This document shows positions 1 to 9,671 of a stretch of DNA of 64,000 bases, in pieces. Both the position numbers and the translations under genes were made by a program. A model generated the notes under the pieces. The model saw only the letters and a list, made by a program, of their open reading frames with translations. It ran no database searches and was not told where the DNA came from. The stretch is from Streptomyces sp. NBC_01454 (GTDB lineage: Bacteria > Actinomycetota > Actinomycetes > Streptomycetales > Streptomycetaceae), in NCBI RefSeq assembly GCF_036227565.1, contig NZ_CP109460.1, forward strand, positions 7,192,001 through 7,256,000, written 5' to 3'. Position 1 is the stretch's first letter; the number at the start of each line of letters is the position of its first letter.

Positions 1-1316
1 ATGCACTGCGAGCCCCGGCCGAGGACGGTGACGATGCCCGCCTCGTCGACGGTGGCCATGTCGCCGAGCAGCACCCAGCGCTCACCGTGCGTCTCGAAGA
101 ACGTCTCGGCGGTCTTCTTCGGGTCGTTGTAGTAGCCCAGCGGCACGTGCCCGTGCTGGGCGAGCCGGCCCACCTCGCCGGCCGGCACCGGCTCGTTGGT
201 CGCCGGGTCCACCACCGCCGTACGGGAGTTGACCTGGAGCCGGAAGCCCCGGCCGGGGCCCGAGTCGTCGGTGGCGGTGCCGTTGAAGCCGGATTCGGAG
301 GAGCCGAAGTTGTTGAGCAGCAGGGCGCCGGGGAGCAGCGCGCGGAACTGGCCGCGCACGGTCTCCGACAGGATCGCGCCGGAGCTGCTGACGCTGAACA
401 GCGAGGAGCAGTCGGTGCCCTGGAGCGGCCCGGCGAGCGCGTCGACCAGCGGGCGCAGCATGGCGTCACCGACCAGCGACACGCAGGTGACCCGCTCCCG
501 CTCGACGGTCCGCAGCACCTCCTCGGGCACGTACTTGCGGTGCAGGACGACCTTCTGGCCGAAGTGGAAGGCGATGAACGCGGTGAGGGTGGAGGTGCCG
601 TGCATCAGCGGGGGAGTGGGGAAGAACACCAGGCCGTCGTCGCCGGCCGCGACCCGCTCGGCCAGCTCCTGCGGCCGCCGCACCGGCTCACCGGTCGGGG
701 CCCCGCCGCCCATCCCGGAGAAGAACAGGTCCTCGTGGCGCCACATCACGCCCTTGGGCATGCCGGTGGTGCCGCCGGTGTAGATGATCATCCGGTCGTC
801 GGCGGAGCGCGGCCCGAAGCCGCGCGCGGGGGAGGCGCCGGCCTCGGCGTCGGCCAGCGCGACGGGGGCGACCGACGGCCGGGGTGCGCCCTCGGGCGGG
901 GTGCCGACCCGGACCAGATGCCGCAGTCGGGGTGCCCGCGGAAGGGCGCCGGCCACCCGCGCGGTGAACTCCGCGTCGAAGACCAGTGCCGTCAGATCGG
1001 CGTCCCGGTAGAGATAGGCCAACTCCTCTTCCACGTAGCGGTAGTTGACGTTGACCGGGACGGCCCGGATTTTCAGGCAGGCGTAGAGCGCCTGAAGGTA
1101 GCCGACGCCGTTGTAGAGGTGCAGTCCGACGTGCTGACCGGGTCCGATGCCGTGCTCGGTGAGGTGATGGGCGAGACGGTTGGCGGCGCGGTCCAGCTCG
1201 GCGTAGGTCAGCCGCTGTTCGGCGCCGGAGCCCGGGTGCTCGACGTACACCAGCGCCTCGCGGTCGGGGACCGTGTCGACGATCGACTCGAAGAGGTCGG
1301 CAAGGTTGAACTCCAC
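1..1316 (-). CDS. Acyl-CoA synthetase (AMP-binding), C-terminus off the left edge
   Basis: Adenylate-forming enzyme that would activate a carboxylic acid to its acyl-CoA through an acyl-AMP. About 438 codons are present; the frame is still open at base 1, so the C-terminal lid domain is missing. Reading from a GTG start with an upstream GGAGGAG, the protein begins VEFNLADLFESIV. It carries the P-loop-like motif YTGGTTGMPKG, then NNFGSSESG, and ends in the GRGSQCI stretch typical of FadD enzymes of actinobacterial side-chain catabolism. It is divergent from the crotonase gene, with a palindrome (1400-1416) between them. The context of crotonase, DUF35 and thiolases suggests a steroid, branched or cyclic acid substrate, but the substrate cannot be read from the sequence. 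Confidence 0.85.
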   Translation of the reverse strand, partial: MEFNLADLFESIVDTVPDREALVYVEHPGSGAEQRLTYAELDRAANRLAHHLTEHGIGPGQHVGLHLYNGVGYLQALYACLKIRAVPVNVNYRYVEEELAYLYRDADLTALVFDAEFTARVAGALPRAPRLRHLVRVGTPPEGAPRPSVAPVALADAEAGASPARGFGPRSADDRMIIYTGGTTGMPKGVMWRHEDLFFSGMGGGAPTGEPVRRPQELAERVAAGDDGLVFFPTPPLMHGTSTLTAFIAFHFGQKVVLHRKYVPEEVLRTVERERVTCVSLVGDAMLRPLVDALAGPLQGTDCSSLFSVSSSGAILSETVRGQFRALLPGALLLNNFGSSESGFNGTATDDSGPGRGFRLQVNSRTAVVDPATNEPVPAGEVGRLAQHGHVPLGYYNDPKKTAETFFETHGERWVLLGDMATVDEAGIVTVLGRGSQC

Positions 1317-1399
1317 GTCTCCTCCAGACCGGGCGGACGTCGGCTTGGCGGTCATTAGAGCGCCGCCCGGAGGAGCTGGGAAGGGCCGCAGCCAAGAAA

Positions 1400-1416
1400 T
1401 CTGACTGCCTGTCAGA
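1400..1416. promoter_or_regulatory. Palindromic operator candidate, TCTGAC-N5-GTCAGA
   Basis: Perfect 6-5-6 inverted repeat lying 84 bp upstream of the acyl-CoA synthetase start and 64 bp upstream of the crotonase start, in a divergent intergenic region. The core CTGAC-N5-GTCAG recurs at 54381-54395 beside the second DUF35/thiolase locus. The size suits a dimeric TetR-type repressor; no such regulator is encoded next to it. Confidence 0.5.
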
Positions 1417-1479
1417 AAAGCCTTGAAGTCGCCGTGCGGCTCCTGCACCCTGTTCTGCGTCGTGAGACGGGAGGACACA

Positions 1480-2280
1480 ATGGGCGGGACGGAACATCTG
1501 ACCGTGGCGCGCACCGGCGCGACCCTGGTGCTCACCCTCAACCGGCCGGAGGCGAAGAACGCACTCTCGTTGGCGATGCTGGTGGGCCTGTACGACGGCT
1601 GGGTCGCCGCCGACGAGGACGACGGGATCCGCTCCGTCGTCCTCACCGGTGCCGACGGCACCTTCTGCGCCGGTATGGACCTCAAGGCCCTGGCGGGCGA
1701 CGGCATGGCCGGCGAGCAGTACCGCGACCGGCTGCGCGCCGACCCCGACCTGCACTGGAAGGCGATGCTGCGCCACCACCGCCCCCGCAAACCCGTGATC
1801 GCCGCCGTCGAGGGCCACTGCGTCGCGGGCGGCACGGAGATCCTCCAGGGCACCGACATCCGCGTCGCCGGCGAGAGCGCCACCTTCGGCCTCTTCGAGG
1901 TCCGGCGCGGACTGTTCCCCCTCGGCGGCTCCACCGTCCGCCTCGCCCGCCAGATCCCCCGCACCCACGCCCTGGAGATGCTGCTCACCGGCCGGCCCTA
2001 CCCCGCCGACGAGGCCGCCCGCATCGGCCTGATCGGCCAGGTCGTGCCCGACGGTACCGCCCTGGACAAGGCCCTGGAGATCGCCGAACTCATCAACGGC
2101 TGCGGCCCGCTGGCCGTCGAAGCCGTGAAGGCATCCGTCTACGAGACCGCCGGGATGACCGAGGCCGACGGGCTCAAGGACGAACTCGCCCGCGGCTGGC
2201 CGCTCTTCGCCACCGCCGACGCCAAGGAGGGCTCACGGGCCTTCGCGGAGAAGCGCCCACCCGTCTTCCGGCGCGCCTGA
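1480..2280 (+). CDS. Enoyl-CoA hydratase/isomerase (crotonase) family
   Basis: A 266-aa crotonase-fold enzyme, predicted to hydrate or isomerise an enoyl-CoA in beta-oxidation. ATG at 1480 is chosen over an in-frame ATG at 1423 because GGGAGG lies just upstream and the protein then starts MGGTEHLTVAR, directly before the first crotonase strand. Visible motifs are LNRPEAKNALS, the oxyanion-hole segment GADGTFCAGMDL, AGGTEI with the first catalytic-type Glu, and FEVRRGLFPLGGS with the second. Both acid positions therefore look intact. It is followed after 15 bp by the DUF35 gene, so it is probably the first gene of a four-gene operon running to 5509. Confidence 0.9.
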   Translation: MGGTEHLTVARTGATLVLTLNRPEAKNALSLAMLVGLYDGWVAADEDDGIRSVVLTGADGTFCAGMDLKALAGDGMAGEQYRDRLRADPDLHWKAMLRHHRPRKPVIAAVEGHCVAGGTEILQGTDIRVAGESATFGLFEVRRGLFPLGGSTVRLARQIPRTHALEMLLTGRPYPADEAARIGLIGQVVPDGTALDKALEIAELINGCGPLAVEAVKASVYETAGMTEADGLKDELARGWPLFATADAKEGSRAFAEKRPPVFRRA

Positions 2281-2295
2281 CCCAAGGAGAACCGA

Positions 2296-3261
2296 ATGCC
2301 AGAGGTGTCAGAGGTCCTCACGGCGCCCCTCGTCGTGGAATTCCCCTTCACCCGCTCGCTCGGCCCCGTCCAGAGCGCCTTTCTCACCGGGCTGCGCGAG
2401 CGCACCGTCCTCGGCGTGCGGACGGGCGACGGACGGGTGGTCGTCCCGCCCACCGAATACGACCCGGTGACGGCCGAGGAACTCCGTGAGCTGGTCGAGG
2501 TCGGCAGCGCCGGCACCGTCACCACCTGGGCCTGGAATCCCGCGCCGCGCCGCGGCCAGCCGCTCACCACCCCCTTCGCCTGGGTCCTGGTCCGGCTCGA
2601 CGGCGCCGACACCGCACTGCTGCACGCACTGGACGCCACCGGCCCCGACGCCGTCCGCACCGGGATGCGGGTCCGCGTCCGCTGGGCCGCCGAGCGCACC
2701 GGCGCCATCACCGACATCGCCTGCTTCGTACCGGACGACGGCCCCGCCGGCGAGGGGCTCCCCGCCGTGCACCGCGGGGAGTTCGCCGACCCCGTCACCC
2801 TGCTCACCGCCCCCGCCCGCCTCGACTACACCTACGCGCCCGGCCGCGCCCAGTCCCGCTACCTCCAGGCGCTCGCCGGCCACCGGACCGTCGGCGAACG
2901 CTGCCCCTCCTGCCGCAAGGTCTATGTCCCGCCCCGCGGCGCCTGCCCCACCTGCGGCGTCGCCACCGACACCCAGGTCGAGGTCGGCCCCCGCGGCACC
3001 GTCACCACCTTCTGCATCGTCAACATCAAGGCTCGGCATACGGCGAATCTCGACATCGAGGTCCCCTACGTCTACGCCCATATCGCCCTGGACGGCGCCG
3101 ACCTGGCCCTGCACGCCCGCATCGGCGGCATCCCGTACGACCGGGTCCGCATGGGCCTGCGCGTGGAGCCCGTGTGGACCGAGGGCGGCCGCTTCCCCGA
3201 CCACTACCGCCCCACCGGCGAACCCGATGCCGACTACGACAGCTACAAGGAGCTGGTGTGA
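2296..3261 (+). CDS. Duplicated DUF35 / OB-fold and Zn-ribbon acyl-CoA-associated protein
   Basis: A 321-aa protein with two tandem DUF35-like halves. The C-terminal half (about 190-310) has a rubredoxin-like Zn ribbon, CPSC...CPTC, followed by an OB-fold strand pattern. The N-terminal half (about 10-155) has the OB-fold pattern but no paired cysteines, so its metal site appears lost. DUF35 proteins are partners of thiolase-fold enzymes, for example in steroid side-chain retro-aldol cleavage and hydration complexes. The gene has a good AAGGAG site 7 bp before ATG, and its TGA overlaps the ATG of the next thiolase-like gene (TGATG), so a stoichiometric complex is plausible. Substrate unknown. 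Confidence 0.85.
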   Translation: MPEVSEVLTAPLVVEFPFTRSLGPVQSAFLTGLRERTVLGVRTGDGRVVVPPTEYDPVTAEELRELVEVGSAGTVTTWAWNPAPRRGQPLTTPFAWVLVRLDGADTALLHALDATGPDAVRTGMRVRVRWAAERTGAITDIACFVPDDGPAGEGLPAVHRGEFADPVTLLTAPARLDYTYAPGRAQSRYLQALAGHRTVGERCPSCRKVYVPPRGACPTCGVATDTQVEVGPRGTVTTFCIVNIKARHTANLDIEVPYVYAHIALDGADLALHARIGGIPYDRVRMGLRVEPVWTEGGRFPDHYRPTGEPDADYDSYKELV

Positions 3262-4342
3262 TGCGCGAGGTCGCCATCGTCGCCTTCGGGCAGAGCGTGC
3301 ACGTCCGCGACAGCGCGGAGATCTCCGAGGTCGAGATGCTGATGCCGGTGCTCCACGACGTCCTGGCACAGACCGGCCTGGCGGCCCGGGACATCGATTT
3401 CACCTGCTCCGGCTCCTCCGACTACCTCGCCGGCCGGGCCTTCTCCTTCACCATGGCCCTGGACGGCGTCGGCGCCTGGCCGCCGGTCTCCGAATCCCAT
3501 GTCGAGATGGACGGCGCCTGGGCGCTGTACGAGGCCTGGGTGAAGATCCTCACCGGCGAGGCGGACACCGCGCTGGTCTACGCGTACGGCAAGTCCTCGC
3601 CCGGCGACCTCCGCGAGGTCCTCACCCGCCAGCTCGACCCGTACTACGTCGCCCCGCTGTGGCCCGACTCCGTCGCGCTGGCCGCCCTCCAGGCCCAGGC
3701 GCTGATCGACGCGAAGCTGACCGACGAGCGGGAACTGGCCGGAATCGCCGCCCGCAGCCGCGCCGACGCGGAGTCCAACCCGCACGCCCAGCTGCGCGGC
3801 GCCCTGCCCGCCGGAGAGCCCCTCGTCGCCCCGCTGCGCAGCGGCGACTGCCCGCCCATCGGCGACGGCGCCGCCGCCGTCGTCCTCGCCGCCGGCGACA
3901 CCGCCCGCCGGCTGGCCGCCCGCCCCGCCTGGATCCGCGGCCTCGACCACCGCATCGAGGCGCACAGCCTGGGCGTGCGGGACCTCACCGACTCCCCGTC
4001 CACCCGGCTCGCCGCGCAGCGCGCCGGCGCCTTCGAAGGCCCCCATGGCCTTAAGGGCAGGGGCGGTGTCCCCACCGTGGACACCGCCGAGTTGCACGCC
4101 CCCTTCACCTCCCAGGAAGTCGTGCTGCGCCGCGCCCTGGGCCTCGACGCGGCGGACGGCACGGTCCGGATCAACCCCTCCGGCGGCGCACTGGCCGCCA
4201 ACCCCGTCATGGCCACCGGTCTGATCCGGCTCGGCGAGGCCGCCGCCCGCATCCACCGCGGCGCATCCGACCGCGCCCTCGCGCACGCCACCTCGGGGCC
4301 GTGCCTGCAGCAGAACCTGGTCGCCGTCCTGGAGGGGGAGTG

Positions 4343-4343
<1 letters not shown>
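3261..4343 (+). CDS. Thiolase-fold protein (lipid-transfer/Ltp-like), no nucleophile Cys
   Basis: A 360-aa protein with the thiolase fold of the SCP2/Ltp group. It starts MREVAIVAFGQSVH at the ATG overlapping the previous stop. Where thiolases carry the nucleophilic CASG motif this protein reads SESHVEMDGAWAL, so the Claisen nucleophile is absent. INPSGGALAANPVMATG near the C-terminus is well conserved, and a Cys is present in ATSGPCLQQN. Ltp2-type retro-aldolases of steroid degradation also work without the canonical thiolase chemistry and need a DUF35 partner, which is encoded immediately upstream. Its stop overlaps the next ATG (TGATG). A non-catalytic partner of the following protein is the alternative. 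Confidence 0.8.
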
Positions 4344-5509
<1,166 letters not shown>

Positions 5510-5517
5510 CACCCCCG

Positions 5518-5551
5518 GGGGGCGGGCGCCCCGCCCCGTGCGCCCGCCCCC
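5518..5551 (+). terminator. Hairpin terminator after thiolase operon
   Basis: Perfect 12-bp stem, GGGGGCGGGCGC paired with GCGCCCGCCCCC, with a 10-nt loop, 8 bp after the last stop codon. There is no T-run, as is usual in Streptomyces. Confidence 0.65.
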
Positions 5552-5647
5552 GGACCCCCGCCCCCACCACCGCGCCACGTCCTCTGTCCGTCCCCGGACA
5601 CACTGGCTACGCTGATCGCGGAGGACGAACCGGGAGGAGCGGGAATC

Positions 5648-5887
5648 GTGGCCGACAGCATCACCGAGCAGCGGCTCGCGGGCGGGCCCAGGCCCGACCT
5701 CGACCTGGCGCAGGCCGAATGGCAGTCGAGCACCCAGGGCGTGGGCGACGTACAGATCGCCTTCGTCGAGGGCTATATCGCGATGCGCAACCGCCGCAGT
5801 CCGGAGATCCCGGCACTGATCTTCACCCCCGCCGAGTGGCACGCCTTCGTCGTCGACGCCCGCGAAGGGGCATTCGATCTGACGTAG
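5648..5887 (+). CDS. DUF397 domain protein
   Basis: A 79-aa protein starting at GTG with GGAGGAG upstream. It has the DUF397 pattern: a tryptophan-centred WQSSTQGVGDVQIAF, then IAMRNRRSPEIPALIFTP and AEWHAFV. DUF397 proteins are abundant in Streptomyces, usually next to helix-turn-helix (XRE/BldB-associated) regulators, where they are thought to modulate the regulator. No such regulator gene is adjacent here, so this is an orphan copy. Its cognate regulator may lie elsewhere or have been lost with the degraded sequence that follows. Confidence 0.85.
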   Translation: MADSITEQRLAGGPRPDLDLAQAEWQSSTQGVGDVQIAFVEGYIAMRNRRSPEIPALIFTPAEWHAFVVDAREGAFDLT

Positions 5888-6465
5888 AGCCTGTGCCGAG
5901 TTCAGATCACGATGCGGGGGACGGCCCATCCGGCAGCCCGTGTGCGTGTGGGTGTCCCGCACCCCCGCTTCATCGAGGTCGTCGATCTACGCGGCGCCAT
6001 CCTCTGGATCCGCAGCCTCCCACCCGGCGCGTGATCCGGACCCGGAAAGGTTCTCGGCCCGGGACGGCAGCGGTGTACGCAGGTCGCCGGAAGGGGTGGG
6101 TGATAGCCCCGATCGGGCGGCGCTCGCCGCACTGCGGTCCCGGTCACCGTGGATGATCAGCACCCGGCGACCCGCCAGATGCTCCCCCGGGTCGCCGCCC
6201 GGCAGCCAGGGAGCGATACCGGCCACGCCCACCACGGCCGGGTGGCCGGCAGTCCAGAAGGCGGCGCGACCGCCCCGTCAATCCGTACCAGTTCTCCTCT
6301 CTCGCGGCAGGACACCCGCGGCCGGGCAAGCACGACCTCGCCGCAACGGGGCCAACGGGTCCGGCCCCCGACGCCACGGCCTTTGGCCTGTATGGCCCTT
6401 GACGGGCACGACACGGCATGGGAGGTCAGGTGCCGGGTGTCCGACGGCTGTGGCACGATGCCGCG
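5888..6465. other. 578-bp gene-poor stretch with hydrolase remnant
   Basis: No intact coding region is convincing on either strand. The one recognisable piece is an alpha/beta-hydrolase fragment on the minus strand (6134-6277). The rest shows no homology I can recognise and no clear promoter. Confidence 0.5.
6134..6277 (-). pseudogene. Alpha/beta-hydrolase fragment
   Basis: About 48 codons on the minus strand read GGRAAFWTAGHPAVVGVAG, then IAPWLPGG, and finish with HLAGRRVLIIHGDRDR. This matches the middle of alpha/beta hydrolases, from just after the nucleophile elbow (SMGGRAAL) to the strand with the acid loop (HGDRDR). An in-frame TGA at 6278-6280 lies where the nucleophile elbow should be, and sequence after HGDRDR no longer resembles the family. 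Both ends are therefore missing, so this is a decayed gene. The identification rests on motif memory only. Confidence 0.5.
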
Positions 6466-7056
6466 ATGATCTCCAGCTCCCGCATCCCGGACGTCGTTCC
6501 CGTGGGTCGCATGGCCCGGAGCACCCAGCCCGTGCTCAGCCTTCCCGGCGGCCTGGAGCTGCGTCCGTGGCGACTCTCGGACGCAGACGCCTTGGTGGCC
6601 GCCGGCCAGGACCCCGCCATACGCCGGTGGAACCGCCTGGTGGTGGCGACACCGGAAGACGCGCGCCAGCGGATCCAGCGCATGCACGAACGCTGGCGCG
6701 CCGAGTGCAGCGCGATCTGGGCCATCGCGCGGCCGGACGGCGGCGAGACGGTGGGACTCATCGGCTGGGGTGACATCGACCTCGGCGGCGGCAGCGCCGA
6801 AATCGTCTACTGGCTCCGGCCCGCGGCCCGCGGCGCCGGTGTCGCGGTCGAAGCCACCCGACGCGTCAGCCGGTGGGCCCTGAACGAACTCGGCCTGCAC
6901 CGCCTGCGGCTGTGCCACTCGGTGGCCAACCCGGCCTCCTGCCGCGTGGCGGACAAGGCCGGTTTCTCCCTCGAAGGCACCATGCGCAGCGCACTGCTGC
7001 ATGCGGACGGGTGGCACGACGAGCATCTGCACGCGCTCGTCCAGGGCGACATCTGA
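6466..7056 (+). CDS. GNAT-family N-acetyltransferase (RimJ/RimL type)
   Basis: A 196-aa acetyltransferase likely to transfer acetyl from acetyl-CoA to an amine or a protein N-terminus. The N-terminal LRPWRLSDADALVAAGQDP, the ETVGLIGWGDI strand, the acetyl-CoA site YWLRPAARGAGVAVEATR and the C-terminal LCHSVANPASCRVADKAGF are the RimJ/RimL pattern, with the typical NxxSxRVxxKxGF-like end. ATG at 6466 is preferred; an in-frame ATG at 6418 would add 16 residues with no family similarity. It is monocistronic, convergent with the monooxygenase gene. Substrate unknown. Confidence 0.85.
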   Translation: MISSSRIPDVVPVGRMARSTQPVLSLPGGLELRPWRLSDADALVAAGQDPAIRRWNRLVVATPEDARQRIQRMHERWRAECSAIWAIARPDGGETVGLIGWGDIDLGGGSAEIVYWLRPAARGAGVAVEATRRVSRWALNELGLHRLRLCHSVANPASCRVADKAGFSLEGTMRSALLHADGWHDEHLHALVQGDI

Positions 7057-7164
7057 CCCTGCGCCGGCGGCCCCGGACCCGAGGCGAACCGGGACCGCGC
7101 CTCGTCTCGGCCGGTTCATCGATGCCCGAGGCCCGCACGACGGCGATCGCGTCAGGCCCATGCC

Positions 7165-8301
7165 TTATGGGGCCTGCTCGTGCCGGATGAGCGCGGTGAT
7201 CAGGTCGTGAAGTGTGTTGTTGTCGGAGTCGCTCCCGTGGGCCTCGGCACCTTCAAAGGTGGCAGCCTCGGTGCTGCGGGGGAACATGGCCTGCTCGTAC
7301 TCGGTGAGCGCGGCCTCGATGTCGTCGGGATGCGCGGCGAGGGCCTTGCCGAGTTCGGCGCCGTCGAGCATGGCCAGGTTGGCGCCTTCGCCGTTCGGGG
7401 CCGAGAGGTGGGCGGCGTCGCCGAGCAGGGTCACCCCCGCCACCCGCTCCCACCGGCGCCCCGTCGGCAGTGTGTAGAGGGGGCGCAGGACCGGCGCGGT
7501 GTCGCAGTCGGTGATCAGCGCGGTGAGCTCCGGCGCCCAGCCGTCGAACTCCTGCGCGATCCGCGCGGTGGCCACGGCGGCATCGGTGAAATCGATGGCG
7601 GCGAACCACTCCTGCGGCTCGGACAGCGACACGTAGGCGTGCAGGGTGTCGCCCCTTTCCCGGTGAGCGAAGATCTCCCTGCCCGGCGTGGGCGCCATCA
7701 GCGACCCGCCGCCGACCGCTTTCGCGGCGGCGGGGTGCCGGGCGTCGGCGTCGAACAGGTACGTCTCGACGACCGACTTGCCGACGTACTCGGGTGTGGC
7801 GGTGGAGAGCAGCGGCCGGACCCGTGACCACGCGCCGTCCGCGCCGACCAGCAGGCTGGTGACGACGGTGCTGCCGTCGGCGAACGTCACCTCGTGGCGG
7901 CCCTCGCCGAGGGTACGGGTGCTGGTGACCTTGTGCCCCCACCGGACGGTGCCGGCCGGGAGGGAGTCGAGCAGGATCTGTCGCAGCTCGCCGCGTAGCA
8001 CCTCGGGGCGTCCCCCCGTGCCGTCGTCGGCTTTGTCGATCAGGACGGTCCCGTCCGGGTCGAGGAACCGCAGTGCCTGGCGGCCCTCCAGAATGAGGCC
8101 GCGGAACTCGTCCATCAAGTCGGCTGCTTCAAGGGCGAGTTGCCCGTTGTAGTCGTGGATGTCGAGCATCCCGCCCTGTGCACGCGCAGCCGGGGAGGTC
8201 TCCGCCTCGTAGACCGTGGCCGGTATTCCGTGGACGTGCAGAACGCGGGCGAGCGTGAGGCCGCCGAGCCCGGCACCGATGATCGTGACGTCAGTGATCA
8301 T
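7165..8301 (-). CDS. FAD-dependent monooxygenase (TetX-like)
   Basis: A 378-aa class A flavoprotein hydroxylase. The N-terminal Rossmann motif is IIGAGLGGLTLARVL, the mid-protein DG motif is GADGAWSRVRP, and the GD motif is LLGDAAHLSAPNGEGANLAM. The sequence DIHDYNGQLALEAADL resembles the tetracycline-inactivating TetX subgroup and its many antibiotic- or phenol-modifying relatives. The start is supported by AGGAAGG about 8 bp before ATG. There is no partner reductase, as expected for single-component enzymes. It lies between two degraded genes and could be a transferred resistance or tailoring gene, but its substrate cannot be told from the sequence. Confidence 0.88.
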   Translation of the reverse strand: MITDVTIIGAGLGGLTLARVLHVHGIPATVYEAETSPAARAQGGMLDIHDYNGQLALEAADLMDEFRGLILEGRQALRFLDPDGTVLIDKADDGTGGRPEVLRGELRQILLDSLPAGTVRWGHKVTSTRTLGEGRHEVTFADGSTVVTSLLVGADGAWSRVRPLLSTATPEYVGKSVVETYLFDADARHPAAAKAVGGGSLMAPTPGREIFAHRERGDTLHAYVSLSEPQEWFAAIDFTDAAVATARIAQEFDGWAPELTALITDCDTAPVLRPLYTLPTGRRWERVAGVTLLGDAAHLSAPNGEGANLAMLDGAELGKALAAHPDDIEAALTEYEQAMFPRSTEAATFEGAEAHGSDSDNNTLHDLITALIRHEQAP

Positions 8302-8654
8302 GGAGGCTTCCTTCCTGATGTGGACCGCTGGGCGGACTCCCGGCAGGTCACGCCGGGAGCGCCGTTCCAGTGAGTCGGGACGATGCGATGCGGGGGGCCG
8401 GCCCGTTGATGGCCGGCGCCCACCAGCTCCAATGTCCCGGCAGCCCTCGACAGCTCACCGACAGCTCACCGACCACCGCCGACAGCCACCCGACACCGGC
8501 CCCGGCCCCGGTCCCGGCCCCGGTCCCGGTCCCGGCCCCGGCCGGAACATCGGTACAGCGGTGATCGGGGGGAGGCTCGCGACCGAGAGTTCTGTCCCTG
8601 CCCGCAAGTCCGAGAAGGGCGTTCGGCTCGCTTCTGCGTGAGAACAGGCTCTGA
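8302..8654. other. Non-coding stretch with simple repeats
   Basis: Divergent region between the monooxygenase start and the SGNH fragment. It holds repeats of the type CACCGACAGCT (about 8455-8480) and a GGCCCC/GGTCCC hexamer tract. No convincing gene or strong promoter. Confidence 0.4.
8493..8545. repeat. CCGGCCCC/CCGGTCCC short tandem repeat
   Basis: Imperfect hexamer array alternating GGCCCC and GGTCCC, about eight copies. Any reading frame through it gives Pro-Ala-Pro-Val or Gly-rich repeats, so it inflates spurious open frames here. Confidence 0.6.
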
Positions 8655-8987
8655 GAACCGATCCGGGATCGACGGGGACCCGGCGGCCCGTTTCTGATCT
8701 TGCTTCTCATCGAGCCGTTCCTCCTGCCGGTCAGCGGCCGCGTCAAGGCGCGTGACACGTACACAGATGAGGAGATCCGGAAAGAGTGGCGGGCCGATCT
8801 GGACCCGAAGATCCAGGTCGTGCGCGCGCTCGCCCGCGCATACGGCGCGCACCTGCTCGCCGCGGACGGCATGTTCGCCGCGCTCGCCGCGGCGACCGGG
8901 CCGGAGCACTGGGCCGCGGACGGCGTGCACCCGACGCCGGCCGGTCACGCCGCACTCGCGTCGGCCTGGCTGCGCCTGGTCGCCTGA
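8655..8987 (+). pseudogene. SGNH/GDSL hydrolase C-terminal fragment
   Basis: About 96 codons beginning around LLLIEPFLLPV and ending DGVHPTPAGHAALASAWL match the C-terminal half of SGNH hydrolases. Block V (DxxH; DGVHPTPAGH) is intact and the helix before it is normal. The N-terminal half with the GDS nucleophile and the Gly and Asn blocks is absent. An in-frame TGA at 8652-8654 closes the frame upstream, and the only start options are TTG or CTG without a ribosome site. The gene is therefore truncated, probably by a deletion with a breakpoint near 8650-8690. Confidence 0.6.
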
Positions 8988-9177
8988 CCCCCGCCGCCAC
9001 CGTCGTCTCGTCCGGTGCCGTCGCGTCCGGGGCGCGCAGTGGTCGCCAACGCAGCCCCGCCTTCCCGAGGTTGAGCACACCGGACGCGGCGGGCTCCGGG
9101 TGGGACACGGTTCGGCCTTCCCTCGGGCCGTCACCACGCGCGCCGTGGGCGGCGCGGCGCCCCGTAGGGTGGGCGGT

Positions 9178-9573
9178 ATGAGTGGCGAACGCGAGCTGAG
9201 GGCCCTGCTGAGCGGAATGCGTCCGGAGGTCAACGCGGGCCGCTTTGTGTTCACGACCGTGCCCGGTGCGGTCCCCGAGGGGCTGACGCCGGTGGTCACG
9301 GTCACCGAGCCCGAGGGCCGCACCCTGGTCGTCCACCAGGAAGAGGCCGACCGCGCGGGCCTGGCGTACGACTATGTCGCCGCCTGGATCACCCTGCGGG
9401 TGCACTCCGCGCTGGACGCCGTCGGACTCACCGCCGCCGTCGCCACCGCACTCGCCCAGGCCGGTCTCAGCTGCAATGTCGTCGCCGGCTTCCGCCACGA
9501 TCACCTCTTCGTGCCGTATGCCGCGGCGGACGAGGCACTGCGCCGGCTCCGCGCGCTGGCCGACCAGGCCTGA
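9178..9573 (+). CDS. ACT domain-containing protein
   Basis: A 131-aa protein of the small two-ACT family found as a single gene in many bacteria. The N-terminal half reads ELRALLSGMRPEVNAGRFVF and the C-terminal ACT half reads WITLRVHSALDAVGLTAAV, followed by AGLSCNVVAGFRHDHLFV. ATG at 9178 is chosen because the family starts just before the LLSGMRP helix; the open frame extends further upstream only as a shadow. ACT domains bind amino acids; the ligand and physiological role of this family are not established. Monocistronic, followed by a conserved hypothetical gene. Confidence 0.82.
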   Translation: MSGERELRALLSGMRPEVNAGRFVFTTVPGAVPEGLTPVVTVTEPEGRTLVVHQEEADRAGLAYDYVAAWITLRVHSALDAVGLTAAVATALAQAGLSCNVVAGFRHDHLFVPYAAADEALRRLRALADQA

Positions 9574-9671
9574 CCAGCGGCGGCGCGGCGGACGAGGGGC
9601 CTCGCGCACCGGCCGTCGCCCACCCCCGACGTCGGCGCGGCGCGCCCGCCCGGGCCACGTACGATGGCGGC

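Noticed and set aside
8752..9177. Open frame preceding the ACT-domain gene
   Set aside because: It is a shadow through the SGNH remnant and intergenic DNA; the ACT family start fits ATG at 9178.
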